The notes under the pieces: model-generated
Seen by the model: the letters and a program-made list of their open reading frames with translations, nothing else
Told to the model about the DNA's origin: nothing
Databases searched by the model: none
Program-made: the position numbers and the translations under genes
NCBI GenBank assembly: GCA_028455995.1
Contig: JABELC010000013.1
Coordinates: 1,426,001 to 1,490,000 of the forward strand
Direction of reading: 5' to 3'
DNA length: 64,000 nt
From: Scleromitrula shiraiana
Taxonomy: Eukaryota > Ascomycota > Leotiomycetes > Helotiales > Sclerotiniaceae
In this document: positions 36,312 through 51,537 of the stretch, one piece after another
How the letters are laid out: each line of letters starts with the position of its first letter
Position numbering within the stretch: the first letter of the stretch is position 1

Positions 36312-36314
36312 TTC

Positions 36315-36339
36315 CCCTACGGTATCACGTATTCAGGGA
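36315..36339 (+). repeat. Left 25 bp terminal inverted repeat
   Basis: Identical in reverse complement to 56225-56249. It is followed inside by an inverted TTGAATA (36344-36350) and a second CATTCAGGGA (36352-36361). Confidence 0.9.
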
Positions 36340-37873
36340 TTTCTTGAATACCATTCAGGGAAAAAAATTTTCGCATTATAATTGAAATTTCAATCGCATT
36401 ATAAATTGATTTTCGAGAAATAAACTTCTATTAATATAAATCCAATTTAAATTCTTTATCGATTTTTGGGTTTATTTTGGGTAATTACATAATATCAAAT
36501 TAATATAAGGCTTATATATAAAATTAATACATTTCTATTTTCATATTGAATATATTTAAAAATATAAAATTTAAAACCTTTAATATCTCAAATATATAAT
36601 TTTACTATAAAATTCATTTATAAATTTAATATATACAAATAAATATTAACACAAAATTAAAAAATAAAATCATATTCTTATTTTTCCACAATACAAAATA
36701 TCAATATAAAATATTAGACTAGAATATTTAAAAATAAACATATTCTCAAAACATTATATTCTTTTTTTTATATTTCTTTTTCTCTAAACTACTCTTTTAC
36801 TTTACACTACTCCCACTACTCCTTTTATCTATCACTTTTTTCCTTATCCATTTTTTTTTAACCTCCCCCTCACTTTCTTTTTATTCGCTTATATTTCACA
36901 AAATTGCTTACAAATAAAGGGTTTAAAAATAACATCCCTTGCCTTTACAATTATATAAAAAAAAAATCTAATCATCTCAATCATCAAATCTAATTTTATC
37001 AATATTTTATAATAATTATTTACAAAAATAAAGATCTATTTATATAAAAGTTTAATCAAAATTAATATCAAGCAAATAATAAATAGAATAAAAAAAAAGG
37101 GCCTTAATTAATAGATAAACAATAAACAAAATAAAAAAAAGGGGCCTTAATTAGTAAATTTATACTTTTATTAAATAAAAGCCTTTGTTTTTTATTTAAA
37201 GATTTATTTATATAATAAATTTTCTTTTATTAATTAATTAACATAAAATATAAAATATAAAGATAAAAAATAATATACACCTACCTTCAATCTTAAGACT
37301 TTTATATATTATAAATAAAAAAAAAGGCAAAAAATCGATACAAAGAAAAAGATATATATAAATTATTTATTTATCTTTATTATATAATCAATTATATTAT
37401 AAAGGCAAAGTTGCCTAAAAATGCAAAAAAAAATTTGCTAAAGGATATTTGTAAAATTATTAACAAGACGCAGATTGATTGTTTATATGATTATTTATAT
37501 AATTGTTTATATAATTATTTATATTAGACATCAACAATATTGAACATTAATAATATTGGATGTCAATAATATACTTAAATTCTATAAGCCTAAATTGATG
37601 TTTCTACATTATTTATTTATTTTATAAATATCGATTTCTATATTTGTTTGTAACTTTTTATAAAAAGAAATTATTTAAGCCATTTTTTACAATTTTTAAA
37701 ATATTTAATTAATAAACCAAATTTAGATTATAAAATAAAGATATATTTATGCAATTCTAATATATTTGTTTTATATATTGTATATAAGGCATTGATCTAA
37801 TATTAAGCCCCTTATTTATTTGATAGTCTTTAAGTTTTAATAATAGGATTTTATATATAGATTCTATCCCCTA

Positions 37874-38258
37874 AATATTATCGATAATATCAAAATTAAG
37901 ATCTAATATAAAATAGGGATATCATTAATAATATTAAAACTAAAATCCAATATAAGATAAAGATATTATTAATAATATCAAGGTTAAAATCTAATATAAA
38001 ATAGAGATATTATCAATAATATTAAAATAAAGATCTAATATAAGATAAAGATATTATTGATAATGTTAAAGTAAAAATCTAGTATAAAATAAAGATATTA
38101 TCAATAATATTAAAGTAAAAATCTAGTATAAAATAAAGATATTATCAATAATATTAAGGTAAAAATCTAGTATAAGATAAAGATATTATTAATAATATTA
38201 AAATAAAGATCTAGTATAAAATAAAGATATTATTGATAATATTAAAATAAAGATCTAA
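37874..38258. repeat. 44 bp tandem repeat array (about nine copies)
   Basis: Units of 44 bp containing ATCTAGTATAAAATAAAGAT recur, for example at 38071, 38115 and 38159. Copies differ mainly by A/G and C/T changes. Confidence 0.85.
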
Positions 38259-39776
38259 AATATAAGGAATATTTTATTTGATTAATAATGTTTTATTTGT
38301 ATAAAAATTTATTGCTTTTATCGGGAATTTTATTTTGTATTTTATTATCCTTTTATTTATCTTTTATATTTATTTAAAAATTATTAATTGTATTTTTTAG
38401 TATTTATTTAAACTAATTTCCTATATCCCTTATTTTTAGCCTTATTTTATCTAGTCTTTTATTATATTATATATAAAATTTTTATATAAAATTAATATTT
38501 AAAGTTTAGTATAATAATATTATTTATTAATTTTACTATATTTTTATTAATATATGCAAAGATTATTATTTACTCCATTTAGTATACTTAATATACCCTA
38601 CAATAACAATGCTATATCTTTATACCTTGTTTAAAACAGAAATTTAAAGATTTAAATAAATTTTTAAATAGTTTTTATTGTTTGTTTGTTTATTAGCTAT
38701 GCCATTAATCTAATTTATCAATTAATTAAAATTTATAAAAAGTTATTTTAATATTGTATAAAAATATAATATTTAAAAAAAAAAAGAAAGGAAAGAAAAA
38801 ACGTAAAGTTTAAAAAAAAAAAAAAAGGAAAGTCACATTTTAAATTTTATTTGTTACATTAATAATTTAATTATTTTTTATTTATTAAATTAAGCCCAAT
38901 TTTACTCTTGCCTTTTTATCCTTTTTCTTTTTGTTCCCAAAATAATCATTTAATCAAAATATCTAAATTTTTCTTTTTTTTAATATTATGCATTATATTT
39001 TAAAATTTAATCCAAAAATTTTTAATAAATAAAATTTTAGATATTTTTTTTTATTTATATAAAAAAATATATTTTTTATTGTACTATTATTATTAAATAT
39101 AATAAAAATAATATAATTATTATAATTTAATTATTAAACCAATATTTAAAAAAAATTAATTATAGGAAAAGACCTAAATTTATTAATTTATACTAATCAA
39201 TAAATTAATATTTAAATAATCTTTAAAATATGAATAACCTAAAATTTAATTGATATCCTATTGTTTAATTTGATAAAATTATTACTATCTATTCCATTAT
39301 TTATTATATAATTAAAAAACGGTCTATTTTCAAATATTTAAACTTCAATTTCATTATTATTAAATAATCGAAAAATTTTTAATTTTTGGAAAATTTTATA
39401 AATTAGCGATTATTCTATAATTTGCTATTGTTTTCTTAATTTACTATAAACTTAACATCTATTGATTTTTTAAAGATCCAAATTTATATTTCCTAAATTA
39501 AGGCTTATTCAAGCTTAATTATTAAATATTAATAAAATTCAGTTGGTAATATTTAATATTATATTTATTTTTTTTAAATTTGTTTGTTTTAGATTTTAAA
39601 AAGTAGGTTTATCTTGCTATTATGGATTATTTGTAAAAGTGATATTTTGATTATTAATATTTGTTTGTTTTGATATTATTATTGTTATATTTAGATTAGC
39701 TTCGCCAAAATTAAGGTTTAATATCATTATTATATTAATATTAGTTTTATTAAAAAAAAGGTTAGATAATATAGAT

Positions 39777-39960
39777 TTGTTATTATTGCTTTTATTAAAA
39801 TACACTAATAATATAGATTTATTATTATTGTTTTTATTAGAATATATTAACGATAAGAATTTATTATTGTTATCTTTACTAAAGTATATTGACGATAAAG
39901 ATTCATTATTGTTATTTTTATTGAGATATATTAACGATAAGAATTTGTTATTATTAAGAA
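39777..39960. repeat. 42 bp tandem repeat (about four copies)
   Basis: The CGATAA landmark recurs at 39851, 39893 and 39935, period 42 (14 codons). The array stays open on the + strand as leucine-rich units, but the period alone explains this and the frame is not otherwise protein-like. Confidence 0.8.
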
Positions 39961-42913
39961 TATCAAATTAAGGTTAAAGCGATAATATAGATATAAAGGC
40001 AACATTTTTATTAAAATATGATGTTGCAGTGTGGAATTCTTTATATTTAATTTTATTTTGTTAATTATTATCTTTATCTTGATTTTATTTATAATATTTC
40101 AATATAGTTTATTTTATTATTTATATATCTAATATTAATGTTTTAAATTGTTTTTATGATTAAAAAAATAATATCGATAATTTAATATCCTCAAATCTAG
40201 ATATTATAATATCTAATTGATATTGAAATATATATATTTACTATATCTTCTCTAATATATATATAACGAATTTATAAAAATTCGTTTATTTATATTTAAA
40301 TTTATTTTTAAATTTGATAATATTAATAATTATAGCTTGATTTTAATATAAATTATATAGATTTATTTAATAATATTGGATTATGGCCAAATCCTTCTTT
40401 CCAATATATTATATATAATTAAATACATTATATTTAAAGTTTTATTATAATAAATGAAATTTTAAAAAGTTAGTAAATATATAATCTAATTTTTAAACTA
40501 AATCATTTGATAAAACATTTAAATCTTGTTATTTGTATAAATTAAATTTATTATTTATTATAAAAATAAGTTAAATAGTTTTTTTTTTATTTATAGCTTT
40601 ATAATTATTGATATAATTTGTTAAAATTTTTATATTAATAGATATCTATTTATTATATTGATTTTATTTATTATTTCTTTATTAAAACAATTTAATATAA
40701 TTAAAAAGTTTTATAAATTTTTAAATTATATTATATTTTATCTTAAATATTCTTTTTTATATATTAACTTTATTATTTGTAATTTAATGCTTTATATTAA
40801 ATCTAGCTAAAAACATTAATTTAATCTTTTTCTATATTTATTTTTCTTATATATTATTTAATTATATCTTTAATTAATATATTGTAGAAATTTTTTCTTT
40901 ATCATTCTTGTTTAATCTTAATTACTCGATTTTCTTTTTAAATAATTAAATCAGCTTTTTCATTTTGTTTATTAATACTCTAATATTTATTCATTTCTAT
41001 TTTTTGCAAATAATATAATCTATTTAAATTTTCAAATTTTATGCTTTTTATATAATATCCGTATATATAATAATAAGCATTTTATAATATTGATAATATT
41101 ATTATATTAGTAATTCATATTTTATCATAATTATTAAATCTCTAACATTTATATAAAGTTATTATAAAATATAAAAAAATATAATAGATTTTAAAAATGA
41201 TTTATAAACTATTATTACTATCTTCATTAACCTAATAAATATATAAAAGAAAGTAGAGTTTGCAATTTAATATTTATATATTTGAGAAAATATAGGAAAA
41301 ATGAACAGCTATTCCAAGCTATATCTAATATATTATTAAAGTATTCTTTATAATATTCTCAATAAAAAAAAGCTATATATAAATTAATTTTATATACAAA
41401 TAATATTAAATTGATTTTATAGATTTTATCTAGAATAACGAATAATCTATCATTTATACCTAATAATTAATAATAAATTTATAAATTTGCATACAAATTA
41501 TAAATTATATATTCGCGATTTTATATAATTTTTTATAAAATTGAAAAATAAAAAAAATATAGAATTCAAATTATAAAAAAAAAATATTGATATTAAAAAG
41601 AAATATATTAAATAATCGCCATAATTATAATTTTAGCCTAATAATGCAATTTTGATATACAATCAATCAATAAAATAGAATAGTGGATTATCTAACTTTT
41701 TAATTTATAAAATCAAATATTCTTAATAAATTATAATATTTTTAAACAATCAAATAATCGAATAAAAATTAAATAAAGTATTTTATTAATTAATTAATAT
41801 TGATAAAGATTTATTTAACTCTTTAAATTATATAATTAACCCTATTATTAATAATGATAATAATAATAATAATAATAATTCACACATTAAAAAATCAAAT
41901 ATATTATATATTAGATATTATATAAAATATTCTTATTTTTAGTCTAATAAATAATAATTAATAGATATATTTATATATCATGAAATATTGAATTTATTAA
42001 TTTTTACCCTTTATCAATCATAAATAATATAAATTTTTATTATGAAAAAGAAGGATTATATATCTTAAATACTAATTTATTCGATATATTATTGGTGATA
42101 CTAAATATTTTATTAGCTATTAATAAATATAACAATTTATTTTTATTATTAAATGGTTATAGATTATAATTGGGAAATATAATTATTAAAATAAATATAT
42201 ATATATATTTATTATTTATATTTTTAATATACCATACTATATCATTATTAATTGATATATTTTTTTAATTAAATATATAGACATTTATTATGAGAAACTA
42301 TAAAATAATTAATACCTAATAATACTATATATTTCCAATATTGAAAAGTTATTTTTTTTTATATATAGAATTTTTTTATTAATAATTAACATTATAATAT
42401 AATATCTATATAATTTTTATATATAATATTGCGTATTTATTAATAATATATATAATCTATTAAAATTGCTATAATAGACTAATAATAATAAAACTTTTTT
42501 ATATTTAAATACTTATCAATAATTTTATTATATAATTGCATTTTTTATACAATATCAATATCTTTCTATAACATCTTTATATAATGCCCATTTTTTTATA
42601 TTATCGATAAATAATTAAAAATATAAAATTGTTTAATAAAAAAAATAAATATATCTTAAAAACATATCTAACTAATTTAAGAATTATATTAAAGATTAGA
42701 AAAAATATTAGGATAATGTCTTTATATTTATAATTCAATAATGATTGTATTTTGATAATAATTATATTTATAATAAAACTAATAAATGCTATTATCTCAA
42801 ATATGGGATATATTATAATTATATATTATAATTACTAAATTACTAATATTATTATTAATTAAATTAAAAAATTATTTGATTATTTATAATATTTAAAAAG
42901 CAACTTTGATTAT

Positions 42914-43073
42914 TGTTTGTATAACTCCGGGGGTATGGAACTATACAATTACAGTATTAATCAATATTGTATTATTTGTTTAAGAAGTTTAAAAAGAGTA
43001 CTATACACTGTCAAAAATATATACTTTCTCAATAGATATGTGATATAAAGTCATATATTTGATTATATAAACA
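42914..43073. repeat. Left LTR (160 bp)
   Basis: Starts TGTTTGTATAACTCC and ends ATATAAACA. It keeps the G/C form in its first 50 bp and mostly the A/T form after about position 65, the reverse of the right LTR. Confidence 0.85.
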
Positions 43074-46000
43074 CTAACAATTTTTTGAAAATTTAATATT
43101 ATATATATAAAAAGTTGAATTTTATAAAAATTATGAATTATTTATATGAAATAAAAGCAAAATAGGTTTTTTTTAGTTTTTTGCTATTTTGAAATTTTTA
43201 TAATTTATTTATATATAATATAATATTTTGAAATTGGATTAAGATAAATATTATCCAAATTATATATTATCATTATTCTATATTATCATTGTTTTTTATA
43301 TTATATTTTTTATTACTTTACCTTATAATAATCATATATAAATTAAATAAATAAAATTGATTATTACCTAATTACCCTTTAAAAAATAAAAAAAAAAAAA
43401 AAATCAAAATCTTTTTTTATATTTAATTTATTTATTGATTTTTATCGATATTTTGTTTATATCGATAAGTTCCTTCAATATTAAACAAGATTTTGTTTTT
43501 ATTATTATGTTTATTAAATTATCACTATTATTAATTTATTATATTTCTGCAATTTTTTTATATTTATATAATTAGTATAGTATTATAATATCAATCATGA
43601 ATTATTTCTTGATTATTATTCTAAATTTAATTAATAATTAAAATAAGGAATATAAATCAATACAAATAATCAATAACAAAACATAATTATTAAAGATTTT
43701 ATCAATTATACTTTTGATAATAATTATTATATCAAAACCAAAAACTATTATATAAAATTCTAATATCAAAACAATCTAAATAATACATTTATATTTGATC
43801 AAAGATTAATATATAATATTTATATTTTTATTTTTATTTGCCAATATAATAATATATCTAATTTAAAATAATAAATTAAAGTTATTAATATATAAAATAT
43901 CAACAAATATATATATATAAAAAGTATTAAAACTAAATAATATAAATTAAAATTTTTTTATAAAGTTTTTTTTTTATTATTATATATACTTATTAAATAC
44001 TTTTACGTTTTCGCTACCTAATTCGATATTCTATACAACCCATATTAAATCGAATAAAACTTTAAATTAACAATAGATTACAATATAAACACTATAAACA
44101 TATTATATAATATATTATTCTTTTAATATTACATTTTTTTAAAATTTACTATATATTCTATATATATCAATATTGATATTTTTAATTTATTCCATATTTT
44201 TACATTAAAGTTTTTAATTTATTATAATCATTAAATTTTTTAATAATATTAAATCATTATTAAATTTGAATAAATATATTTTAATTAGTTGCTTTTATTC
44301 TTTATATAAAAACTTAATTTTTTTTAAATAGTATTTTTTTTTATAAACAAATTATTTATTAATAATGATTAGAATATTATTAATTTATATTATTATAATT
44401 CTAAATCCTTATTTTTATATATATAATAAATAAAAATTATACATTAATATTATTATTTTGAATTTTACAATATAATAATCTAGGTATATATTAAATTAAT
44501 AATTTTTTACCTCTAGAATTCTATATAATAATTATACTATATAAAATATAGTTTTAAATAAATATTCTATTTCTAAAATTATATATATAAAAATAAAATA
44601 TATAAACTTTGAATTTATTTATATATATATTTAAATAATATCACACAAATAAACATTAAATATATTATTGCTTTTTATTATTATTATAATAATTGTAATT
44701 ATTAATATTAATTGATAAATTAAACATTATATAATTAAAAATTATATAAATACAATATATTTTTCTATATTATTAAAACTTTATACAATAAATTTTGATT
44801 TCTTGTATGTGTTCTCCATACCTAAATGTTTAAATTCATCAATCTATTTATATTTAAAGATTTTTATTTTTATCAAAATCTTTTTTTATTTTACCATTTC
44901 AAATACACTAGTTTTTATTAATCTATTCAATTTCTTTTTTTTTAATTTTATATATATTTTATTCGCTTTTTCTTTATTATATTTAGCCTGCTTAGTAGAG
45001 AAAATTAATCTTTTTATAAAAAAAGCATTAATTGGGTATATAGCATATTCACTATTTAATAACATTATAATATTTAATAATATTTCCTTAAAATTCTTAT
45101 TCTTTATATATAATCTAGATTATACTTTTTATCATATATCTTATTAAATATATTAATAAAGTTAAATTATTATTAATAATGAAATATTAAAGCTTTAATC
45201 TTTTTTTAGTCTACCATATCTACAAATTGTTAATTTGGATAATTTGGATATCATTATTCTTAATATTTTTTGAATAATTAATTAATTATTATTATCATTT
45301 ATAAATATAAATAATATATAATTTTCTATATATATTGTTAATAATATCAATATTAAATCAATAAATTCTTTATAATATAAGCGAATCGATATTAATTATA
45401 TAATTATAATATAATTATTTATATTGATTTTACAATTCTTATTTTTCATTAATTTAAAGATATAAAATCTTATTCATTTTTTTTTTTTTATTTTAATAAT
45501 CTTTTTATATATTAAAATTTTTAAATATATCTTTAAATTATATATTATATATATAAATAATTTATTTTATTTTTATAATATATCTTTTATTAATTAAATC
45601 ACTTTATATCTATAAATCTTATTATTTGTTTTTTATAATCTTATTATTTAATTAATAATAATTTTTATTAATAGATTTAATTTTTTTATATATACAAATA
45701 TACTAAATATTAAAAATATTAAAATTAATTTATCAAGACTTATTAAATCATTTATAGCTTTTATCGTTATTTATAATATTTACTTTTTTATAAAACCGGA
45801 TTATTATAATTTATTTTATAAAATCTCAAATATTTATTATATAATTTTATAATATTATTTAATTTTATCAATTAATCAATAAAATTTTATAGAAATCATC
45901 TTTATTTTAATTATTATAATATTTATATATTTATTAAATTTCCTTATAATAAACTATATACTTACATTAATAATAATATAATTTAAAAATCTTACATAAA

Positions 46001-48079
46001 TATCAATTCATTTAAATCAAATTATATTCTAAATACATCTTACTAATAAATTATTTAAAAATATTACCGCCTAATATTTTATTATTTTATTAAATATATA
46101 CAATACTGCTTTTCTATTAATATACATAATATCAATTATAATTATATAATTAAACCAAATATCATTATTCTTACTATTATTAATCTTAAATTTGAATTTC
46201 TCTAATAATTTGCCATATATTTAATATTAATTATAATATTTTATCAATCTATTAATCTTATTTTTGTTTATATCATTGTAATCAATTTATTCAAATATAT
46301 TATATAATTTATAAATAACTAAATAACTAAAACACTTATATAAACATTATAATTCTATTTTTATAAAATAGCAAATACCATCCAAAATTATTAATTATAC
46401 AAACACATTATAATTATATTTTTATAATAAAAAACTATAGTCATATTTTTATATAATAAAAAAATATTTATCAATTTTATTATAAATAATTTAATTTTTG
46501 ATATTATTAAAAAATATATCAAATTTGTTTATATTTACTAAATAAAATAAAAATAATATATTTGTATAAACAATATAAATCTTGATTTATTTAATTAATA
46601 ATTCGATTTTGTATAATCTAATAAATTTTTCAATATCTTTTTTTTTAAATATAACTTTTACAATTTTTACTTTATTATAATTAATAATTAAATCGATTAG
46701 TTTCTACAATACTTCAAACTATCATTTATCAATAATTAATACCATTACTATTTCTATATTAATTATAACACCTTAAAACTTATCAAAATTATATTTACTA
46801 TTTATAAAAAATATTTTAAAATCGTATATAATTTGCTTTAATATTATGCTTTCACTAATCTAATCATTACTAAATAATCTTTTATATATTAATATATATT
46901 CAAATACTTTTTTTATAAACCTAATAATTATTTATAAATCATTAATTAAACTATTTAATATATAATATATTTTCAATATAATTTCATTTAAATATTTTAT
47001 CTTTATATAAAATACCTTATAAATCTTTTTAATATTTTTTTTCTCTATTTTTTATTTTTTTTATAATATATCAAAAATTACTTATAAATATAATTATCAT
47101 TGTTTTTAATAATTTTTTCTTTATATTTTCTTTAAACTTTTTTTTAACTTAATTTTAAATAATTTATAAAAAAATATTTTTTTTTTTTATATATTTAATA
47201 TTGCTTTTTATAAATTAATCTAAAACTTTCCTTACTACATTAATTTCAAATATTAAATCATAATTCAAATCGATCTCGATAACTACTATATCTTTTTCAA
47301 TCGCTATAACTATTTGCTCTATTATATCTACCATAACTAAAACTCCTATCTTGATTTTATAAATTATTTATAAATTTTTTTTTAATATAATACATATTAA
47401 TACTATTATTTTATAATTCATTATAAATTTAAATCGTTCCTTTAATTTCTTAAATAAAATCAAAAATATTCATAATTAATCAATAATATACTTAAATACA
47501 TTATTTGATTTATTAATACAATAAAATTATCTTTTTATAAAAATATAATTGACTTTTTATATTACTTAATAAAGTCTTATATAATCGCCTTATCTTTATA
47601 AAAAATAGTTTCAAATATTATTTAAATTTCTTTTTTTGATTTTTATCTATAATATTCTTTATTATTAATTTTATCCATTTATTTATTATATTATAATAAT
47701 ATAGTTTTTTTTGATATTATACTTTAAATTTTGCAATTAGACTTTTTATTTTTTATAGAAATATAATAAAATTTAATATATAATATTTAAACATTTTATT
47801 TTTAAATATAATTAAAAATGCTATTATTACAAATTCATTTAAAATATCTATATATTATAAAATTAACTTATATATAACTAATTTATAATCAAAATCATTA
47901 TTTTCATTATTAAATTTTATTATATCATCATATATCTTATTTAAATTAATTTAATACTAGACTTTCGATATATAATATTAATAATTCTTTTTTTAATAAT
48001 ATCTTTAATTTTTATACTTATCTTTATATATATATATTCTTCCATTCTTTTGCTTTTTTCCTTAATTTCGTTTATATTA

Positions 48080-48400
48080 AAAATCACAATTATTTTGATT
48101 ATAATTATAACCATTTTAATTATAATCATTCTAATCGTTTTGAAATATATAATAATCTTAATTAAATTGATTTCGATCAGATTAGTTTTGATTATATTAA
48201 TCTTAATCAAATTGAAATATATAATTATTTTAATCATAATAATTTTTATTATAATTATTTATATCATAATAATTTTGATTAAATTGATTTTGATTAGATT
48301 AATTCTAACCAAAGTAACTCTAACCAGATTAAAACATACAATTATTTTGGCTACAATGATTTTTATCATAATTATTTTTATTCTAATAATTTTGATTATT
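48080..48400. repeat. Degenerate tandem repeat of about 117-118 bp
   Basis: ATTAAATTGATTT at 48161 and 48278, and similar AATTATTTT blocks about 118 bp apart, show an imperfect tandem array. The minus strand would encode Asn/Asp/Gln-like codons altered to Lys/Ile, which may be a low-complexity part of a former gag-like protein. Confidence 0.5.
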
Positions 48401-50365
48401 ATATAATATACAACTATTAAATAGAGTTATATATTAGATAATATAGCGTGTAGAATTGTATATCGATATTATTAAAATAATTCTAAATAAATATTCAAAA
48501 TCGGCTTTTATTATAAACTAAATATTTTTTAGTAATTCATTAAAATACTTTAATAAATTAATTACCATTTATATAATTAAAATATTTTGTTTAATTTACT
48601 TTCTTTTTTTAGTTTATTTCCTTATATTTTTTTTTTAATCCTATTTTTATTTTAAATTTTCTATCATTACCTTTATATTATCAAATTTGAATTCTATTAA
48701 TCAATCTTTATAAATCTTCTTTAAATAAACCTTAATTTATTTAGAATATAATCTTATGCATATTATATTTTATATTACATAGATTATTAATATAAATATA
48801 TTAATATAAACATCATCCCCTTCATAATGCTTTTTTTATTATTATTAAATATTCTTTATTCAATACTTTAAATATCTCCATATTTATATCTTTAAATGCT
48901 CCTCTAAAATCCGTTTATAAATTTGCATCAACAAAAATCTTTAAATTATTAATTATATACTTATCAAATTTATATTTTAAATAATAGTTTATTATATATA
49001 AATCTTCTATATTATATCTTTTATATTTATTAATAAAATCTAAATCATTTAAAAATAATTTGTTAAATAGATCTTTATAATGCTTATTACTTTATTTAGA
49101 TTTAAAGTTTTGATTATATTTAGAGTTGCATATATTATTATTTTTTAATTATTATTTTCTTTTAAAATCAAGTATAAATCCTTCAAAAATATTATTTACT
49201 ATGTTTTTAAATAGAGAAACCTTTATTTATATTTAGAATATTAAGATTTATATTTGTCTAAATATTTTTTATTAATATTATTTTTATAATAGATTTATAT
49301 ATATTAAACTTTTATTAAGATTTTTTAATAGTATCTTTAATATTAATTAGAGTTTTTCGATTTGATTAAGTATTTGTTTTAATTATTGAATTATTAATGA
49401 TAATCCTAAATTTTAAATATTTATATTTATTAAATTACTTTTTTTTTATAATTATCTAAAGTTTATACTTGTACTTATACTCCTCGATTTTTTTTCTTTT
49501 TCTATATCATTTTTGCTTACTATACTACTTATAGTATTATAGTATAAAATAGAGAAGTATTTTCAATAATATTTTATATCTATTTATTAAATAATATAAT
49601 AATTATTATTAAATTTATTTTTATCTAGTTTTTTTATTATTATTTAAACAAATATCTAATATCAAATTAAAGATTTAATTTAATAAAACTTTGAATCAAA
49701 TATAATTGCTTAGTTTATAAAATGAATTTAATATCAAATTAGAATTTGTTTTAATAAAATTTTCAAATCGAATATAATCATTTTAATTTATAAAATGAAT
49801 ATATAATAAATAAATTCGTTATAAAATAAAAAAAAAATAAAGCAATTATAAAGAAATATAAAAATATAAAAAAAAAATTATTAAAAATTTTATAAAAATT
49901 TTTAAATAGAAATTTTTATATAAATAACCTTATTATCACCCTTATAATTATAATAAAATAATTATTATTATTAATGTTTTTATTTATTAAAATGTTTTTT
50001 TAAATAATATAATAAATATCTAAATAATATAATATAATTTATATTTTTATTATTATTTTATTTATAATAAATATTCAAATTTTATAATTCTAAAATCGAT
50101 TTAAAAACTATTTAATCTACGATAAATATTCAAGTTTTATAATATATAAACTAAAATTGAAAATTATTATTTTTATAATAAATATTCAAATATTATAAAA
50201 TTCAATTCTTTTCTTTATCAAAAAACTAAATAATTTATAAAACTTTTTATTATCAAAGATTATAAAAAGTTTTTTATTAATAATAAATAAAAACGTTTAA
50301 AATTTATCAAAATTAATATTATATACAAAATAAAAATCCTAATTTATAGTATATATATTAATTAA

Positions 50366-50525
50366 TATTTATATAACTCTAAAAATATAAAACTATATAA
50401 TTATAATATTAATCAATATTGTATTATTTGTTCAAAAAGTTCAAAAAGGGTACTATACGCTATTAAGAATATATGTTTCCTTAACGGACACATGATGTAA
50501 GGTCACGTATTTGACTATACAGACA
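50366..50525. repeat. Right LTR (160 bp)
   Basis: Starts TATTTATATAACTCT and ends TATACAGACA. The first 50 bp is converted to A/T at all 13 differing sites, while most later sites keep G/C. Confidence 0.85.
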
Positions 50526-51276
50526 ATTATATCTATTTATTAAATTTAATTGATGATTTAATAATCATTATATATTAATATAGTATTTATCGATTTAATA
50601 AATAATTATAATATATATTAATATATATTTTATTAAATAATTATTATTGAAATAAATTATTAATAGTTAATGAATCTTAATAATTGTGTTAAATGTATAT
50701 TTTATTAATTTTAGTCTGCAGGATCTGTAAGATCAACAATTGAATATATTATATCAAATCATTATGGGATTATATAAAATAATTTTAATATTTTAATATT
50801 AATTTAGATATTTATATTTAAATATTTATATTTAGATATTTATATTTAAATGTTTATATTTAGATGTTTATATTTAAATATTTATATTTAAATATATTAT
50901 TTATATTATATTTATATTATTATATAGACTAATGTAATATATAAAATATTATAATTATCTAGATTATAATAGACTTTCCATAATCAATTAAATATTTATA
51001 TAATTTACTATTTGTTAATTATACTTTATTTCTCTTTTTTTATATTTTATTATATTTTATTCCATATTGATTATTTGTTTATTTATTTTTTCTGTCTTTA
51101 TAGAAGTATATCTAAAAAGAATAAATGTTATTTTAGGGGCATAATTATATTTTAGATGATAATCTATATATCATTTATTATATTTGCTTTTTTTTAAACT
51201 CTTTATTATTTAATTTTTATATCTTATATATATATATTTGAGTATATTATTAAAAATGAATAAACTCTTTTAAATT

Positions 51277-51537
51277 ATTAAAAATATTTTAATTTAAAAT
51301 TGTTATAATGGTTTGATATAAGCCTATAATATAAAATTTATAAAGAATTTTTGATTAATTCTTATTAAAAATATTTCAATTTAAGATTATTATAATGGTT
51401 TGATATAAATCTATAATATATAATTTATAAAGAATTTTTGATTAATTTCTATTAAAAATATTTTAATTTAGAATTATTATATTAGTTTGATATTAATCTA
51501 TAATATAAAATCTATAGAGAATTTTTAATTAAAGTCT
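51277..51537. repeat. 87 bp tandem repeat, three copies
   Basis: ATTAAAAATATTT...ATAATGGTTTGATATAA units start at 51277, 51364 and 51451. Differences among copies are mostly C/T and G/A. Confidence 0.85.

Larger units (their letters stand above)
42914..50525. mobile_element. LTR retrotransposon (7.6 kb), RIP-degraded, nested in the DNA transposon
   Basis: Two 160 bp direct repeats (42914-43073 and 50366-50525) with TG...CA ends bracket 7.3 kb, flanked by the same 5 bp ATTAT (42909-42913, 50526-50530). This is the full structure of an LTR element. The LTRs differ at 37 of 160 positions, all transitions. LTR ends also form a 10 bp imperfect inverted repeat (TGTTTGTATA against TATACAGACA). The interior is degenerate. 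Its minus strand is purine-rich and shows broken acidic/basic frames (for example near 47260-47330 and 44920-45100), so minus orientation is mildly favoured, but neither superfamily nor direction is secure. Confidence 0.85.

Noticed and set aside
44803..45147. A plus-strand frame with ALIGYIAYSLFNN, resembling a Copia integrase tail
   Set aside because: The complementary strand here is purine-rich and gives a better composed frame (YPINAFFIKRL..FSTKQAKYNKEKANK), so the plus-strand resemblance is likely a shadow in very AT-rich DNA.
47941..48406. Ile-rich frames on both strands
   Set aside because: They arise from an AT-rich tandem repeat in the retrotransposon and are not genes.
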